Below are positions 46,078 to 54,986 of a stretch of DNA of 64,000 nucleotides, one piece after another. Within the stretch, counting starts at the first letter, position 1, and the number at the start of each line of letters is the position of its first letter. Source of the stretch: an uncultured Flavobacteriaceae bacterium. GTDB taxonomy: Bacteria > Bacteroidota > Bacteroidia > Flavobacteriales > Flavobacteriaceae. The notes beneath the pieces were generated by a model. The model did not search any database. It saw only the letters and a program-made list of their open reading frames with translations, and was not told where the DNA came from. The position numbers were made by a program, and so were the translations under genes. The stretch covers positions 113,540-177,539 of the forward strand of contig CANMSN010000006.1 in NCBI GenBank assembly GCA_947500585.1, read 5' to 3'.

Positions 46078-46971
46078 TTATCTAATAAACTTATCAATAA
46101 CATATACTATTTGTACTAACGAGATATATGAAACACTAACTAGCATTAATTGTCTTGCTGCTTTTTCAGTCATTATTCTAAACAAACGAATAGCATAATA
46201 TAACATCCATAATCCTAATGCAAATACAATAACTGCCGAAACAATTGATAATTCTAAGCGCCCTGTAAATCCAAATACAGGAATAATAGAAACTATTAAG
46301 GTCCAAATGGTATACATAATGGTTTGTACCGCAGTTCCTCTATCTTGTTTTCCAGTAGGTAACATGAAAAAACCACCTTTTTTATAATCTTCAAATAAGA
46401 ACCAACCAATAGCCCAAAAATGCGGAAATTGCCAAAAGAATTGTAATGCAAATAAGGTTCCAGGTTCAATACCAAAATCATCTGTCGCTGCTACCCAACC
46501 TAACATAAAAGGAATAGCGCCAGGAATAGCGCCAACAAAAACAGCTAGAGGTGTTTTGGTTTTTAACGGCGTATAAACACAGGTATATAAAAATATAGAT
46601 ATGGCACCAAACATAGCCGTTTGCTTGTTAATGGTGTATAAAATGATAATACCAGCGAGTGTAAAAAGGGTAGCGATAATAAAAGCGGTATTTACAGACA
46701 TTCTACCTGCTGGAATAGGTCTGTTTTTGGTGCGATCCATTAAAGCATCTAAATCTTTTTCGATAATCTGATTGAAAGCATTTGAAGCGCCAACCATAAA
46801 ATAACCGCCTAATGCTAATAGAAAAAGGGTTTTAAAATCGACTGTTTCAACGCCTAATAAATACCCAGCAACAGAAGAAAAAACCACACTTAATGCAAGT
46901 CGCATTTTTGTAATTTCTTTAAAATCTGAAATTATCGAAGGATTTTCTATCGCCGTTTTTGATCTACCCAA
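46078..46971 (-). CDS. ctaB: Protoheme IX farnesyltransferase (heme O synthase)
   Basis: UbiA-family membrane enzyme that attaches a farnesyl group to heme b, giving heme O for the oxidase. It has about nine helices. The Asp-rich motif NAFNQIIEKDLDALMDRTKNRP (in parts, about residue 65) is the prenyl-diphosphate/Mg site, and GAIPGAIPFMLGW and YKKGGFFMLPTGKQDRGTA are also diagnostic. The open frame extends to a TTG at 47037, but a TTG-N20-TATCTTTG promoter lies inside that extension. I therefore choose the TTG at 46971 (GRSKTAIENPS follows), giving 298 residues. It heads the oxidase cluster. Confidence 0.9.
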   Translation of the reverse strand: MGRSKTAIENPSIISDFKEITKMRLALSVVFSSVAGYLLGVETVDFKTLFLLALGGYFMVGASNAFNQIIEKDLDALMDRTKNRPIPAGRMSVNTAFIIATLFTLAGIIILYTINKQTAMFGAISIFLYTCVYTPLKTKTPLAVFVGAIPGAIPFMLGWVAATDDFGIEPGTLFALQFFWQFPHFWAIGWFLFEDYKKGGFFMLPTGKQDRGTAVQTIMYTIWTLIVSIIPVFGFTGRLELSIVSAVIVFALGLWMLYYAIRLFRIMTEKAARQLMLVSVSYISLVQIVYVIDKFIR

Positions 46972-47006
46972 AATAGTATTTAATAACGCATTCTGTATTG
47001 CGAGTG

Positions 47007-47037
47007 CAAAGATACTCCATAAAAGCAATTTGAGCAA
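47007..47037 (-). promoter_or_regulatory. Promoter of the ctaB-oxidase operon
   Basis: TTG (47037-47035), 20 bases and TATCTTTG (47014-47007) on the minus strand match the Bacteroidota consensus. The predicted start lies about 30 bases upstream of the TTG start codon at 46971. Confidence 0.6.
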
Positions 47038-47074
47038 TGCTATGGCAATTTTTAATAACTTTAAGAATTAAAAA

Positions 47075-47869
47075 CTACCACCAAACCAAAAACATCTTTT
47101 TTAATTCACCATTATTAAATTTTATCCAGCATAAAGCTGAAAATTTCTCTTCAAAATAATTTTTGGTACTCATTTTAAAATCATTAAAATTTAACCAGTT
47201 TACATTAGTGTGGGGAATAATTAACCAATCTTTTTTTTGTGGGATATAAAATTTACAATCTGTAAATTGGTTTAATTGATTTTGATTAATGTAGAAACCA
47301 ACAATACAATCGGTATTTAGTATGTTAAGTTGCATGTTTTGTTTTGAAAGCGGGACAAATAATTGTGCTTTAAAGTAAACCTGTTGAACTATATTTTCAG
47401 GTTTTAGATTTAGGGTTTTTAAATAATTTGTACAAGCATCGGCATGTAAAAGTGGCAACTGTTTTTCATCAAGCTTTTTAAGTTTCTCTGTTAAAGAATC
47501 TTTTCTGTTAGGACCAATAAAATGTTCAATTTCAGTTTTTCCAACGGAAGCATCGTACAAATAAAATTTATAAATAATTTCTAAATGAATGGGCTTATTG
47601 TTTTTTAGAAGTAAACAATCTAATTCACCTAATGTTATTTTTTCATTCTGAATTTGTATGTTCTCAGCCAAAATGGAAATATTTTCTTGTTGTTCTAATT
47701 CAAATGAAACAAAACGCTCTACGTATTTTCCTAAACGTATTTTTTCATCTATGATTAAATCTATTTTATTGGATTTAGAAACAATTTCAAAAGGCTTTAA
47801 ATTAGGAATAGCGTCGCTTTTCCATAATATTGGGGTTTTTAAAAAGCCTTCGTAGCGTTTTTGGAGCAT
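47075..47869 (-). CDS. DUF1853 family protein
   Basis: The 264-residue soluble protein has DUF1853 features: KYVERFVSFEL (about 49), GELDCLLLKNNKPIHLEIIYKFYLY (in parts, about 80-105), GPNRKDSLTEKLKKLDEKQLPL (about 119-140) and a late LIIPHTNVNWLNF. The spacing of acidic residue, GELD and HLE-x-x-K resembles a PD-(D/E)xK nuclease core (E, D, ExK), and I raise this as an inference. The biological role is unknown. It lies upstream of the ctaB operon, which has its own promoter. Confidence 0.82.
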   Translation of the reverse strand: MLQKRYEGFLKTPILWKSDAIPNLKPFEIVSKSNKIDLIIDEKIRLGKYVERFVSFELEQQENISILAENIQIQNEKITLGELDCLLLKNNKPIHLEIIYKFYLYDASVGKTEIEHFIGPNRKDSLTEKLKKLDEKQLPLLHADACTNYLKTLNLKPENIVQQVYFKAQLFVPLSKQNMQLNILNTDCIVGFYINQNQLNQFTDCKFYIPQKKDWLIIPHTNVNWLNFNDFKMSTKNYFEEKFSALCWIKFNNGELKKMFLVWW

Positions 47870-47883
47870 GTATTAGTTTTGTC

Positions 47884-47903
47884 ATTCCTGCGAAGGCAGG
47901 AAT
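47884..47903. repeat. Short palindromic dispersed repeat
   Basis: ATTCCTGC (47884-47891) and GCAGGAAT (47896-47903) are perfect inverted copies around GAAG. They lie in a 90-base gap and resemble repeats scattered through Flavobacteriia genomes. Confidence 0.7.
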
Positions 47904-47958
47904 CTATAATTAAAAATATAAAATTTACTTAGGTATGAAAAACTATGTTTTTTGAAAT

Positions 47959-48444
47959 CTATACTTTATCAAAAAGAATATTGGCTTCTTTTATTAATGC
48001 TTTAGTGATTGAAATATTCCAAGCGTTCATAGTTTTGTGCCAACACTTATACTTTATAAACAAATCCCAATCAAGCTGAATTATTTTTTCAAGTTCATAG
48101 TCCTTACCAAATTTTACAATTAACACATATTCAAATTTTTGTTTGTCTTTTATATCAGATTTGGGTGTCTCAAGTCCATAAAACACTCCAGTCAAATTTC
48201 CTGTTGTAGATTTAATACTATATCGTTCACCATTTCTACTTATTGCGTCTATATTTTGAGTGCCTGGAGGTGCTGCTTGAAGATTTGACATTCCTGAAGT
48301 ATTATTGAAGTGTTCAATAGCTAAATATTCACCTAAATCACCTAATAGGTTCTTAGTCCGTATCACACCTCGTTTTTTTAATTCCTTTATTATTTTAGAA
48401 TATGATTGAATTAATTCAGTTGTATTTAATTCGTTGAAATTCAT
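47959..48444 (-). CDS. Nuclease-like protein, possibly DUF6998 (PD-(D/E)xK pattern)
   Basis: The 161-residue soluble protein of uncertain family has an N-terminal helix pair, then GDLGEYLAIEHF (about 35-46), NIDAISRNGERYSIKS (about 64-79) and an alternating strand YVLIVKFGKDYELEKIIQLD. The order Glu, Asp, then Ser-Ile-Lys at the end of a strand is that of restriction-endonuclease-like PD-(D/E)xK folds with a degenerate (E)xK. It resembles proteins I remember as DUF6998. There is no methyltransferase partner nearby, so a classical restriction role is not supported. It is transcribed with or after the phosphoesterase, 22 bases away. Confidence 0.6.
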   Translation of the reverse strand: MNFNELNTTELIQSYSKIIKELKKRGVIRTKNLLGDLGEYLAIEHFNNTSGMSNLQAAPPGTQNIDAISRNGERYSIKSTTGNLTGVFYGLETPKSDIKDKQKFEYVLIVKFGKDYELEKIIQLDWDLFIKYKCWHKTMNAWNISITKALIKEANILFDKV

Positions 48445-48466
48445 TTGTATAAATTATTTATTAAAA

Positions 48467-49366
48467 CTATTCAGTCTTATAATCAATCAACTTCCTAGGG
48501 CCTTCAAGCAACACTCTAACAATTTGTAGTGTACCATCATCGGTAGTATCTATATGCCATTTTATTAATGAAATGGCGCCGTTTTCAATTTCAATACCTG
48601 TAATGCTTCGTGGGTGTACACAACTACCATCATTAAAAAAAGCAATATCTCCAGGTTCTGGGAAACGTGGTCTGTGGGTGTGTCCAAGAATGGTTAGTAA
48701 ATTATTGTTTTCGGTAATCCACTTTTTTGTTCTACGTTCAACTTTAATAAGTTCAGTGTAGTTTTTTGCAGGACTTGTAGGGTCTGCAATTCCCATAACA
48801 TTTAAGGGTTTCCATAGTACACGAACCATAAATCGGCTCCATTTCCAAAATAAATAATTCCACCAATCTGCTTGATGGCCGTGAGTTAAAAATAATTCCT
48901 GATTCGTAGTGCTATGTTTTAATACAATGCCTTCATGATATTTAATGTCTCTAAAAAGTTCTACATCTTCACCAATTTTAGGATCGAAATACGTGGATAA
49001 ATGTTTTTTTACGTAATTAGGGTTTCTGTAAACCATATCATGGTTACCCCAAATCATGTGTAACCTATTTTCCTTATGAAACAATTTCATAAGCATAAAC
49101 ACATTTTTATGAGCGTCTAAAATCGAATCGAACGATAAGTTTTCCCAAAGTTCATCACCATCTCCAAGTTCACAATACTGAAATCCTTCAGCGTAATAAT
49201 GCTTTAAGGCATGAAAATAAATATTTCGGTTATTTGCAAAATCGTCTGCAAAACTATTATCACCTCTATGGCAATCGCTAAATAAAATAAATTTGCTATC
49301 ATCATTAAAATCAATGGTTTTAGCAGTTGCGTAAGCATTATCTAGTCTTTTTTTGGATGAAAGCAT
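48467..49366 (-). CDS. Calcineurin-like metallophosphoesterase
   Basis: The 299-residue enzyme has the complete metal-site series: FILFSDCHRGD (about 27), YCELGDGDELWENL (about 63), MIWGNHDMVYRN (about 103), FLTHGHQADWWN (about 157) and LGHTHRPRFPEPG (about 228). There is no signal peptide, so it is cytoplasmic. It may be related to LpxH-like hydrolases, but the GDGDE variant and length make the substrate uncertain. It is transcribed upstream of the nuclease-like gene. Confidence 0.88.
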   Translation of the reverse strand: MLSSKKRLDNAYATAKTIDFNDDSKFILFSDCHRGDNSFADDFANNRNIYFHALKHYYAEGFQYCELGDGDELWENLSFDSILDAHKNVFMLMKLFHKENRLHMIWGNHDMVYRNPNYVKKHLSTYFDPKIGEDVELFRDIKYHEGIVLKHSTTNQELFLTHGHQADWWNYLFWKWSRFMVRVLWKPLNVMGIADPTSPAKNYTELIKVERRTKKWITENNNLLTILGHTHRPRFPEPGDIAFFNDGSCVHPRSITGIEIENGAISLIKWHIDTTDDGTLQIVRVLLEGPRKLIDYKTE

Positions 49367-49534
49367 GCGATAAATTTATCCTTTTATTACTTTAATTAAA
49401 CAGGTGAAAGTTAATATTATATTAGTATTTAACTAACCTTAAGGTAAAGCAAAGAAAATATATTTGTATGACAAACATTAAAATGTAAAGTTTTTTTGAG
49501 TTAGTTAGTTTTTTAAAAGTCTTTATTGATATGC

Positions 49535-50041
49535 TCAATTAGGGCTTTTTTTATTTAGAACACCATGCATAAAATTATTTAATTCATGCATTTCGTTTTT
49601 ACTCGATGCTTTTCCTATACGACCTCCAAAATATAGTACGAACCAAATAATGACCATAAGCAACATGATACTCATTTGTATGGCATAACTTTTCTCTAAC
49701 GACCAATTTGTGTATGCCCAAATACCAAATGCTATAAATAAACCAGCAACCATAAAATGAAGAAACATAAAAAGTGTCCAAACGGTTGGGTTAGGGCCAA
49801 ATAAGCCATGAAGTAAACAGTTGGTTTTATCAACTTCATTAATTTCTAAATGTAATTGTGGCGACCAAAAGTGTTGCTTATGTTTGGGGAATTTAATAAA
49901 CACATGATCGTCTAATCGTGTTACTATAAAATCAGATTGCGATTTTTTTTCTAATTCAAAAGCATTTAAAATAATCTCATTACTTTTCTCGATTTCAAGT
50001 TTAAATCGTGGTCTTAAAACAATGTCGTTGGTAATGGGCAT
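49535..50041 (-). CDS. Unknown membrane protein upstream of der
   Basis: The 168-residue protein has a soluble N-terminal half (about 1-88) with beta-type strands (IVLRPRFKLEI, HVFIKFPKHKQHFWSP). Two membrane helices (about 92-112 and 117-138) and a basic/acidic tail follow. Proteins of this shape sit next to der in Flavobacteriia. I do not recognise the family and no catalytic motif is visible. It is divergent from der. Confidence 0.7.
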   Translation of the reverse strand: MPITNDIVLRPRFKLEIEKSNEIILNAFELEKKSQSDFIVTRLDDHVFIKFPKHKQHFWSPQLHLEINEVDKTNCLLHGLFGPNPTVWTLFMFLHFMVAGLFIAFGIWAYTNWSLEKSYAIQMSIMLLMVIIWFVLYFGGRIGKASSKNEMHELNNFMHGVLNKKSPN

Positions 50042-50118
50042 CTTATTTAGTTTTACAGGTATTAAATTACTGCTTTTTCTTCAAACTTTAAATAACTTTA
50101 ATCTTTAGTAAAAAAGAG

Positions 50119-50147
50119 TTGTGCGTTGTTTATATTTTCTATTTTTG
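50119..50147 (+). promoter_or_regulatory. Promoter of der
   Basis: TTG (50119-50121), 18 bases and TATTTTTG (50140-50147) fit the Bacteroidota consensus. The der ATG lies 59 bases downstream. Confidence 0.55.
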
Positions 50148-50206
50148 CAAAATATTTCAAAAGGAATATAAATTAATCAGTTTTAGGCTGTTACAAAATT
50201 TAGAGT

Positions 50207-51511
50207 ATGAGTAATATAGTAGCTATTGTAGGAAGACCAAATGTGGGTAAATCGACGTTTTTTAATCGTTTAATTCAACGTAGAGAAGCCATTGTTGATG
50301 CTGTTAGTGGAGTTACAAGAGATCGTCATTATGGTAAGAGTGATTGGAATGGGAAAGAGTTTTCTTTAATAGATACTGGCGGTTATGTTTTAGGAAGTGA
50401 TGATGTTTTTGAGGCTGAAATTGACAAACAAGTAGAGTTGGCTATTGATGAAGCAGATGCTATCATTTTTATGGTTGATGTTGAGGATGGTATAACAGGC
50501 ATGGACGAAGATGTTGCCGAATTATTACGTAAAGTAAGTAAACCAGTATTTTTAGTAGTTAATAAAGTAGACAATGGCACCAGAGCTAAGGATGCAGTAG
50601 AGTTTTATGCATTAGGTCTAGGTGATTATTATACCATTGCAAGTATTAATGGGAGTGGAACAGGAGAATTACTTGATGCACTTGTTGAAGCGCTACCAGA
50701 GAAGGAAGAAATAGAAGAAGATGAGTTGCCAAGGTTCGCAGTAGTTGGTCGTCCAAATGCAGGAAAATCATCATTTATAAATGCATTAATAGGTGAAGAT
50801 AGATATATTGTTACCGATATAGCCGGAACAACACGTGACGCTATTGACACTAAATACAATCGTTTTGGGTTTGAATTTAATCTGGTAGATACTGCAGGAA
50901 TTAGAAGAAAATCTAAAGTAAAAGAAGATTTAGAGTTCTACTCAGTAATGCGAAGTGTGCGTGCTATAGAGCATGCCGATGTATGTTTGGTAGTTTTAGA
51001 TGCCACTCGTGGTTTTGACGGGCAAGTACAAAATATATTCTGGTTAGCAGAACGCAATAGAAAAGGCATCGTTATTTTAGTAAATAAGTGGGACTTGGTT
51101 GAGAAAGACCATAAATCCATGAAAGAATACGAAAAAGCTATAAAAAAGCAAATGGAACCTTTTACAGATGTTCCAGTTATATTTATTTCCTCATTAACAA
51201 AACAGCGTATTTTTAAAGCCATTGAAACAGCTGTAGAGGTTTATCAAAACCGAGCTAAAAAGATTAAAACGAGTAAGCTTAATGAAGTCATGTTGCCAAT
51301 AATTGAAAGTTATGGGCCACCAGCATATAAGGCAAAATATGTAAAAATCAAGTATGTTATGCAGTTGCCTACACCGCAACCGCAGTTTGCTTTTTTCTGT
51401 AATCTTCCGCAATATGTAAAAGAACCTTATAAGCGTTTTTTAGAAAATAAACTTCGCGAACATTTTGATTTTACTGGCGTTCCTGTGAGTGTTTATATGC
51501 GGAAAAAATAA
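50207..51511 (+). CDS. der: Ribosome biogenesis GTPase Der (EngA)
   Basis: The 434-residue protein has two tandem GTPase domains: [14 protein letters not shown] (about 8-21), DTGGYVLG and VNKVD, then [14 protein letters not shown] (about 183-196), [10 protein letters not shown] and [11 protein letters not shown]-terminal KH-like domain (about 355-434) follows. It acts in 50S subunit maturation. The tandem G domains are diagnostic and the length is usual. The kinase gene follows after 75 bases. Confidence 0.98.
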   Translation: MSNIVAIVGRPNVGKSTFFNRLIQRREAIVDAVSGVTRDRHYGKSDWNGKEFSLIDTGGYVLGSDDVFEAEIDKQVELAIDEADAIIFMVDVEDGITGMDEDVAELLRKVSKPVFLVVNKVDNGTRAKDAVEFYALGLGDYYTIASINGSGTGELLDALVEALPEKEEIEEDELPRFAVVGRPNAGKSSFINALIGEDRYIVTDIAGTTRDAIDTKYNRFGFEFNLVDTAGIRRKSKVKEDLEFYSVMRSVRAIEHADVCLVVLDATRGFDGQVQNIFWLAERNRKGIVILVNKWDLVEKDHKSMKEYEKAIKKQMEPFTDVPVIFISSLTKQRIFKAIETAVEVYQNRAKKIKTSKLNEVMLPIIESYGPPAYKAKYVKIKYVMQLPTPQPQFAFFCNLPQYVKEPYKRFLENKLREHFDFTGVPVSVYMRKK

Positions 51512-51586
51512 TTTTAAAAAGCAAAGTATTTTTATAGTTATTGTGTATTTATTGGTTATTTTTAAGTGTTCTTAAAATAACGATTT

Positions 51587-52591
51587 ATGAAACAAATTAT
51601 AACCTTTGGGGAAGTTTTAATGCGACTTTCTCCTCTTGGAAATAAAAAGTTTATTCAAGCCAATTCATTAGAGTTTTATTTTGGAGGTACAGAATTAAAT
51701 GTAGGGTTATCTATTGCTAATTTTGGTGGGAATGTGAAACATATCACATGTATTTCTAACGATTTTATTGGAGATACAGCAATTTCATACTTAAATAAAT
51801 TCGATTTAGATACCACATCCATAGTCCGTTCTAGCAGACCATTAGGTGTTTATTTTCTAGAAGTTGGAGCGGTTATGCGCCCGAGTTCAATATCTTATAA
51901 CCGTTCACATTCCGCCTTTTCTGAGATTCAACCTAGCATGGTTAATTGGGAAAAATCTTTAGAACACGGTAACTGGTTTCATTGGACGGGTATTACACCG
52001 GCATTAACACAAGGTAGTTTAGATACTTTAAAAGCGGGTTTGCAGTTAGCAAGAAAAAAGGGAATTCAAATTTCTGCAGACCCTACTTATCGAAGTGGTT
52101 TATGGAAATATGGCGTTGATGCTAAAGAGGCTTTAACAGAACTATTACATTGCTCAACAATTTTTATTGGAGGCATTAATGAAATGAATGAAGTTTTAGA
52201 AACTGATTATGGATATACCAATGATGAGTTTATTGAAGCTAGTAAGTTGCTCATGGAAAAGTTTCCATCTATAAATAAGGTGTTTGATAAAATACGAACG
52301 TCTATCAATTCATCATGGCATAAAATTAGAGCAAGAATGTGGAATGGTAATGAATTTAGAGAAACTCAAGATTTTGATATTACGCATATTGTTGACCGTA
52401 TAGGAACTGGTGATGCTTTTGCAGCGGGATTAATTTACGGCTTACAACATTTTGATGATTATAAATCTATGGAATTTGCCAGTGCTGCGTGTGCCTTAAA
52501 ACATACTTATGAAGGCGATGTTAATTACGCCACTGTAAATGAGGTTACTCAAATTTTGGAAGGTAACATTTCTGGACGTTTAAATAGATAA
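51587..52591 (+). CDS. PfkB-family sugar kinase, KdgK-like
   Basis: The 334-residue ribokinase-fold enzyme has FGEVLMRLSPLG at the N-terminus, FGGTELNVGLSIANFGG (about 31-47), a substrate-side LGVYFLEVGAVMRPSSISYNR (in parts) and the catalytic GTGDAFAAGLIYG (about 271-283). Overall it resembles 2-keto-3-deoxygluconate kinase. No uronate or KDG pathway genes are adjacent, so the substrate is uncertain; fructose or another keto sugar remains possible. It follows der but a separate promoter is likely. Confidence 0.85.
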   Translation: MKQIITFGEVLMRLSPLGNKKFIQANSLEFYFGGTELNVGLSIANFGGNVKHITCISNDFIGDTAISYLNKFDLDTTSIVRSSRPLGVYFLEVGAVMRPSSISYNRSHSAFSEIQPSMVNWEKSLEHGNWFHWTGITPALTQGSLDTLKAGLQLARKKGIQISADPTYRSGLWKYGVDAKEALTELLHCSTIFIGGINEMNEVLETDYGYTNDEFIEASKLLMEKFPSINKVFDKIRTSINSSWHKIRARMWNGNEFRETQDFDITHIVDRIGTGDAFAAGLIYGLQHFDDYKSMEFASAACALKHTYEGDVNYATVNEVTQILEGNISGRLNR

Positions 52592-52616
52592 AAGAGTGTT
52601 TAGGATTGGTGTGATT

Positions 52617-53456
52617 TTACCAACTTCCTCCAGCTCCGCCTCCTGAGAAACCACCACCACCACCGAAGCCACCAAATCCGCCACCTGATGACCATCCACC
52701 ACCAGAACCAAATCCGCCAGAACTTCTTTTGTAACTGCCACGTCCCATATTACTTAAAATGATGGCTTCTAAAATATCTGCACCAACAGATTTATTTCCT
52801 CGATTGCCACCTTTTCCACCACCTCTTTTGTTTTTAGAAATAGAAATAAGAATAATTATGAAAATAAAAATAAGTATGAATATAAGACCTACAGGAAACT
52901 CATTATTATTTGATGATTTGGGTTTGCTTTTATATTCACCGCTTAAAACCTGAAAAATTGCATTAGTCCCTTTATTTAGTCCATTATAATAATCATTACG
53001 TTTAAATTCTGGAATGATAATATTTCGTATGAGTTCTCCAGTAATACCCGCAGTTAGTTTATGTTCAACACCATAACCAGGAGCAATCCATATTTTTCTA
53101 TCATCTTTTGCTAATAAAATAAATACACCATTATCTTCTTTTGCTTGTCCAACTCCCCATTTATGTCCCCATCGTGGAGCTAACAATCCAATATTTTCAC
53201 CTTTAGTAGTTGGTATAATAACTATTAAGATTTCCGTAGATGTACTATCACTGTAATTTTTAAGCTTATTATAAAGAGATTTGTATTGAGACTCATTTAA
53301 GGTTTTAGTACTATCAATTACTGGAGGAATAAAACTTGGCTTTTCTGGAATATTATACTGTGCAAAAGAAAAGCTAGATGATAAAATAAAAATGACTAAA
53401 AAAGCAAAACTTGTGAGTTTTTTTAATGACAGATTATTTAAAATAATTAATCGCAT
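52617..53456 (-). CDS. TPM-domain membrane protein with Gly-rich tail (YgcG-like)
   Basis: The 279-residue protein has a signal peptide ending SFSFAQ (about residue 32). A TPM domain (about 45-165: LIVIIPTTKGENIGLLAPRWGHKWGVG in parts, GVFILLAKDDRKIWIAPGYGVE) is followed by a membrane helix (about 190-208). The C-terminus is very glycine-rich (GGGGFSGGGAGGSW). The TPM domain fold is known from the plant protein TLP18.3. The exact role is unclear, perhaps envelope stress or photosystem-like repair chaperoning in other lineages. It is the third gene of the LemA-TPM-TPM cluster. Confidence 0.88.
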   Translation of the reverse strand: MRLIILNNLSLKKLTSFAFLVIFILSSSFSFAQYNIPEKPSFIPPVIDSTKTLNESQYKSLYNKLKNYSDSTSTEILIVIIPTTKGENIGLLAPRWGHKWGVGQAKEDNGVFILLAKDDRKIWIAPGYGVEHKLTAGITGELIRNIIIPEFKRNDYYNGLNKGTNAIFQVLSGEYKSKPKSSNNNEFPVGLIFILIFIFIIILISISKNKRGGGKGGNRGNKSVGADILEAIILSNMGRGSYKRSSGGFGSGGGWSSGGGFGGFGGGGGFSGGGAGGSW

Positions 53457-53464
53457 ATTTTACA

Positions 53465-53905
53465 CTATCCTTTAGAAATTTCGTTAGATAATTCATTATT
53501 ATCATCATGCTTCCATGGGAAATATTTTGCTAATTGTATACCAGATTTAATAACGCCATCTATTAAACCTTGTTTAAAATTTCCAGATTTAAAATGTGAC
53601 TGAATTGTATCTTTAGTTGTGTCCCAAAAATCTTTTGGAACGACATCATTTATACCTTTATCGCCATAAATGACAAATGTTTTATCTTCAACAGCTACAT
53701 AAATTAAAACACCATTTTGGAGCTTAGTATTATCCATTTTTAAAAAATGAAAAACTTCTAAAGCACGATTAGTAGCATCACCATTAGAAGTCTTTTCTAT
53801 ATGTATTCGAATTTCACCTGACGTTTTTAATTCAGTTTTTCTTATGGCTTCAATGACATCTTGCTCTTCTGAGGTAGTTAAAAATGCTTCAACTTTGTTG
53901 GGCAT
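53465..53905 (-). CDS. TPM-domain protein, short form
   Basis: The 146-residue protein is a single TPM domain with EQDVIEAIRKTELKTSGEIRIHIEK (in parts) at the N-terminus, GVLIYVAVEDKTFVIYGDKGIND (about 80) and a late HFKSGNFKQGLIDGV. There is no signal peptide, so it probably lies in the cytoplasm or associates peripherally. It sits between LemA and the long TPM gene, with 8-base gaps on both sides, so the three are clearly one operon. Confidence 0.88.
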   Translation of the reverse strand: MPNKVEAFLTTSEEQDVIEAIRKTELKTSGEIRIHIEKTSNGDATNRALEVFHFLKMDNTKLQNGVLIYVAVEDKTFVIYGDKGINDVVPKDFWDTTKDTIQSHFKSGNFKQGLIDGVIKSGIQLAKYFPWKHDDNNELSNEISKG

Positions 53906-53913
53906 GTTTGGGT

Positions 53914-54510
53914 TTATTTAAAATCAAAATTAACATCAACAGGTTTGTCTGCACCAACTTCCGAATCGAAATAGGGTTTTTCATCAAAATTAAGTATTCC
54001 AGCAAGTAATGAATTTGGAAACGTATTTACATGTATATTATAAGGTTTTATTTTTTCATTATATCTTGTTCTAGCAGTTTGAATAGTGTTTTCTGTGCTA
54101 GTTAATTCATCTTGTAATTTTAAGAAATTTTGGTTTGCTTTTAAATCTGGATAACGCTCAACAGTCACTAAGAGACTCTTTAAAGCACCTGATAGACCAC
54201 CCTGTACTTCGTTATATTGAGCTAATTGTTCTGGAGTAATATTTGAAGGATCTATTGAAATAGATGTTGCTTTTGCTCTTGCATTAATTACAGCTTCTAA
54301 AGTGCTTTTTTCAAAATCGGCCGCTCCTTTTACAGTATTAACTAAATTTCCTATAAGATCATTTCTACGTTGATAGGATGTTTGAACATTACCCCAAGCT
54401 TCTTTTACGTTTTCGTTTAAGTTTACGGCTTCATTATTAAAGCCTTTTCCCCAAGAATATAGTCCAATAACTATAATTCCTATAATAATTAATGGTAAAA
54501 ATTTTTTCAT
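53914..54510 (-). CDS. LemA family protein
   Basis: The 198-residue protein has an N-terminal membrane helix (about 3-18), then a helical bundle with VKEAWGNVQTSYQRRNDLIGNLVNTVKGAA (in parts, about 37-65), the family signature, and RYPDLKANQNFLKLQDELTSTENTI. LemA proteins occur next to TPM genes in many bacteria, and their function is unsettled. It is the first gene of the cluster. No -7 box was convincing in the upstream gap. Confidence 0.93.
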   Translation of the reverse strand: MKKFLPLIIIGIIVIGLYSWGKGFNNEAVNLNENVKEAWGNVQTSYQRRNDLIGNLVNTVKGAADFEKSTLEAVINARAKATSISIDPSNITPEQLAQYNEVQGGLSGALKSLLVTVERYPDLKANQNFLKLQDELTSTENTIQTARTRYNEKIKPYNIHVNTFPNSLLAGILNFDEKPYFDSEVGADKPVDVNFDFK

Positions 54511-54656
54511 GATAATTTAGTTTATATAATTAGTGTTGATTATTGTACATTAAATTAGACACATGTTTTTAATAAAAGTTACTTATTTAAAGAAGTTTTC
54601 TTTAAAATAATAATAAGATTAATGTTGAAGATTTTTTAAGGTTTATAATTAAAACT

Positions 54657-54986
54657 TTAAAGATGCTCTTTTATTTTAATAAGCTGATTTTTAATATTTT
54701 CTAGCTTGCTTACAATTTCAAAGTTACTAAGTGCTTCTTTTTTTTCTTCTTTTAAATGTGTTTTTGCACCCTCAAGTGTAAAACCACGTTCTTTAACTAA
54801 ATGGTAAATAAATTTAAGGTTTTTAATGTCTTCGGGTGTAAACTTCCGGTTGCCTTTCGCATTTTTTTTTGGCTTAAGTACATCAAATTCTTTTTCCCAA
54901 AAACGAATTAGAGAGGTGTTTACACCAAAAGCTTTGGCAACTTCGCCAATAGCATAATAACGTTTTTCTGGTAAATCTATATACAT
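54657..54986 (-). CDS. MerR family transcriptional regulator
   Basis: The 109-residue protein has the winged helix YYAIGEVAKAFGVNTSLIRFWEKEF (in parts), KNAKGNRKFTPEDI and a C-terminal coiled segment (about 75-109) for dimerisation. It lacks an obvious effector domain or metal-binding cysteines, so the signal is unknown. Its start overlaps the M23 peptidase stop by one base, suggesting translational coupling and a role linked to cell wall or envelope state. Confidence 0.92.
   Translation of the reverse strand: MYIDLPEKRYYAIGEVAKAFGVNTSLIRFWEKEFDVLKPKKNAKGNRKFTPEDIKNLKFIYHLVKERGFTLEGAKTHLKEEKKEALSNFEIVSKLENIKNQLIKIKEHL

Noticed and set aside
49516..49548. Wobble-paired hairpin with T run at the end of the gene upstream of der
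   Set aside because: The T run is on the plus strand, where no gene ends, and the stem overlaps coding sequence on the minus strand; it needs several G-U pairs.
50938..51222. Antisense frames within der (also 50383-50580, 50629-50859)
   Set aside because: The der protein is fully conserved on the plus strand; these frames have shadow composition only.
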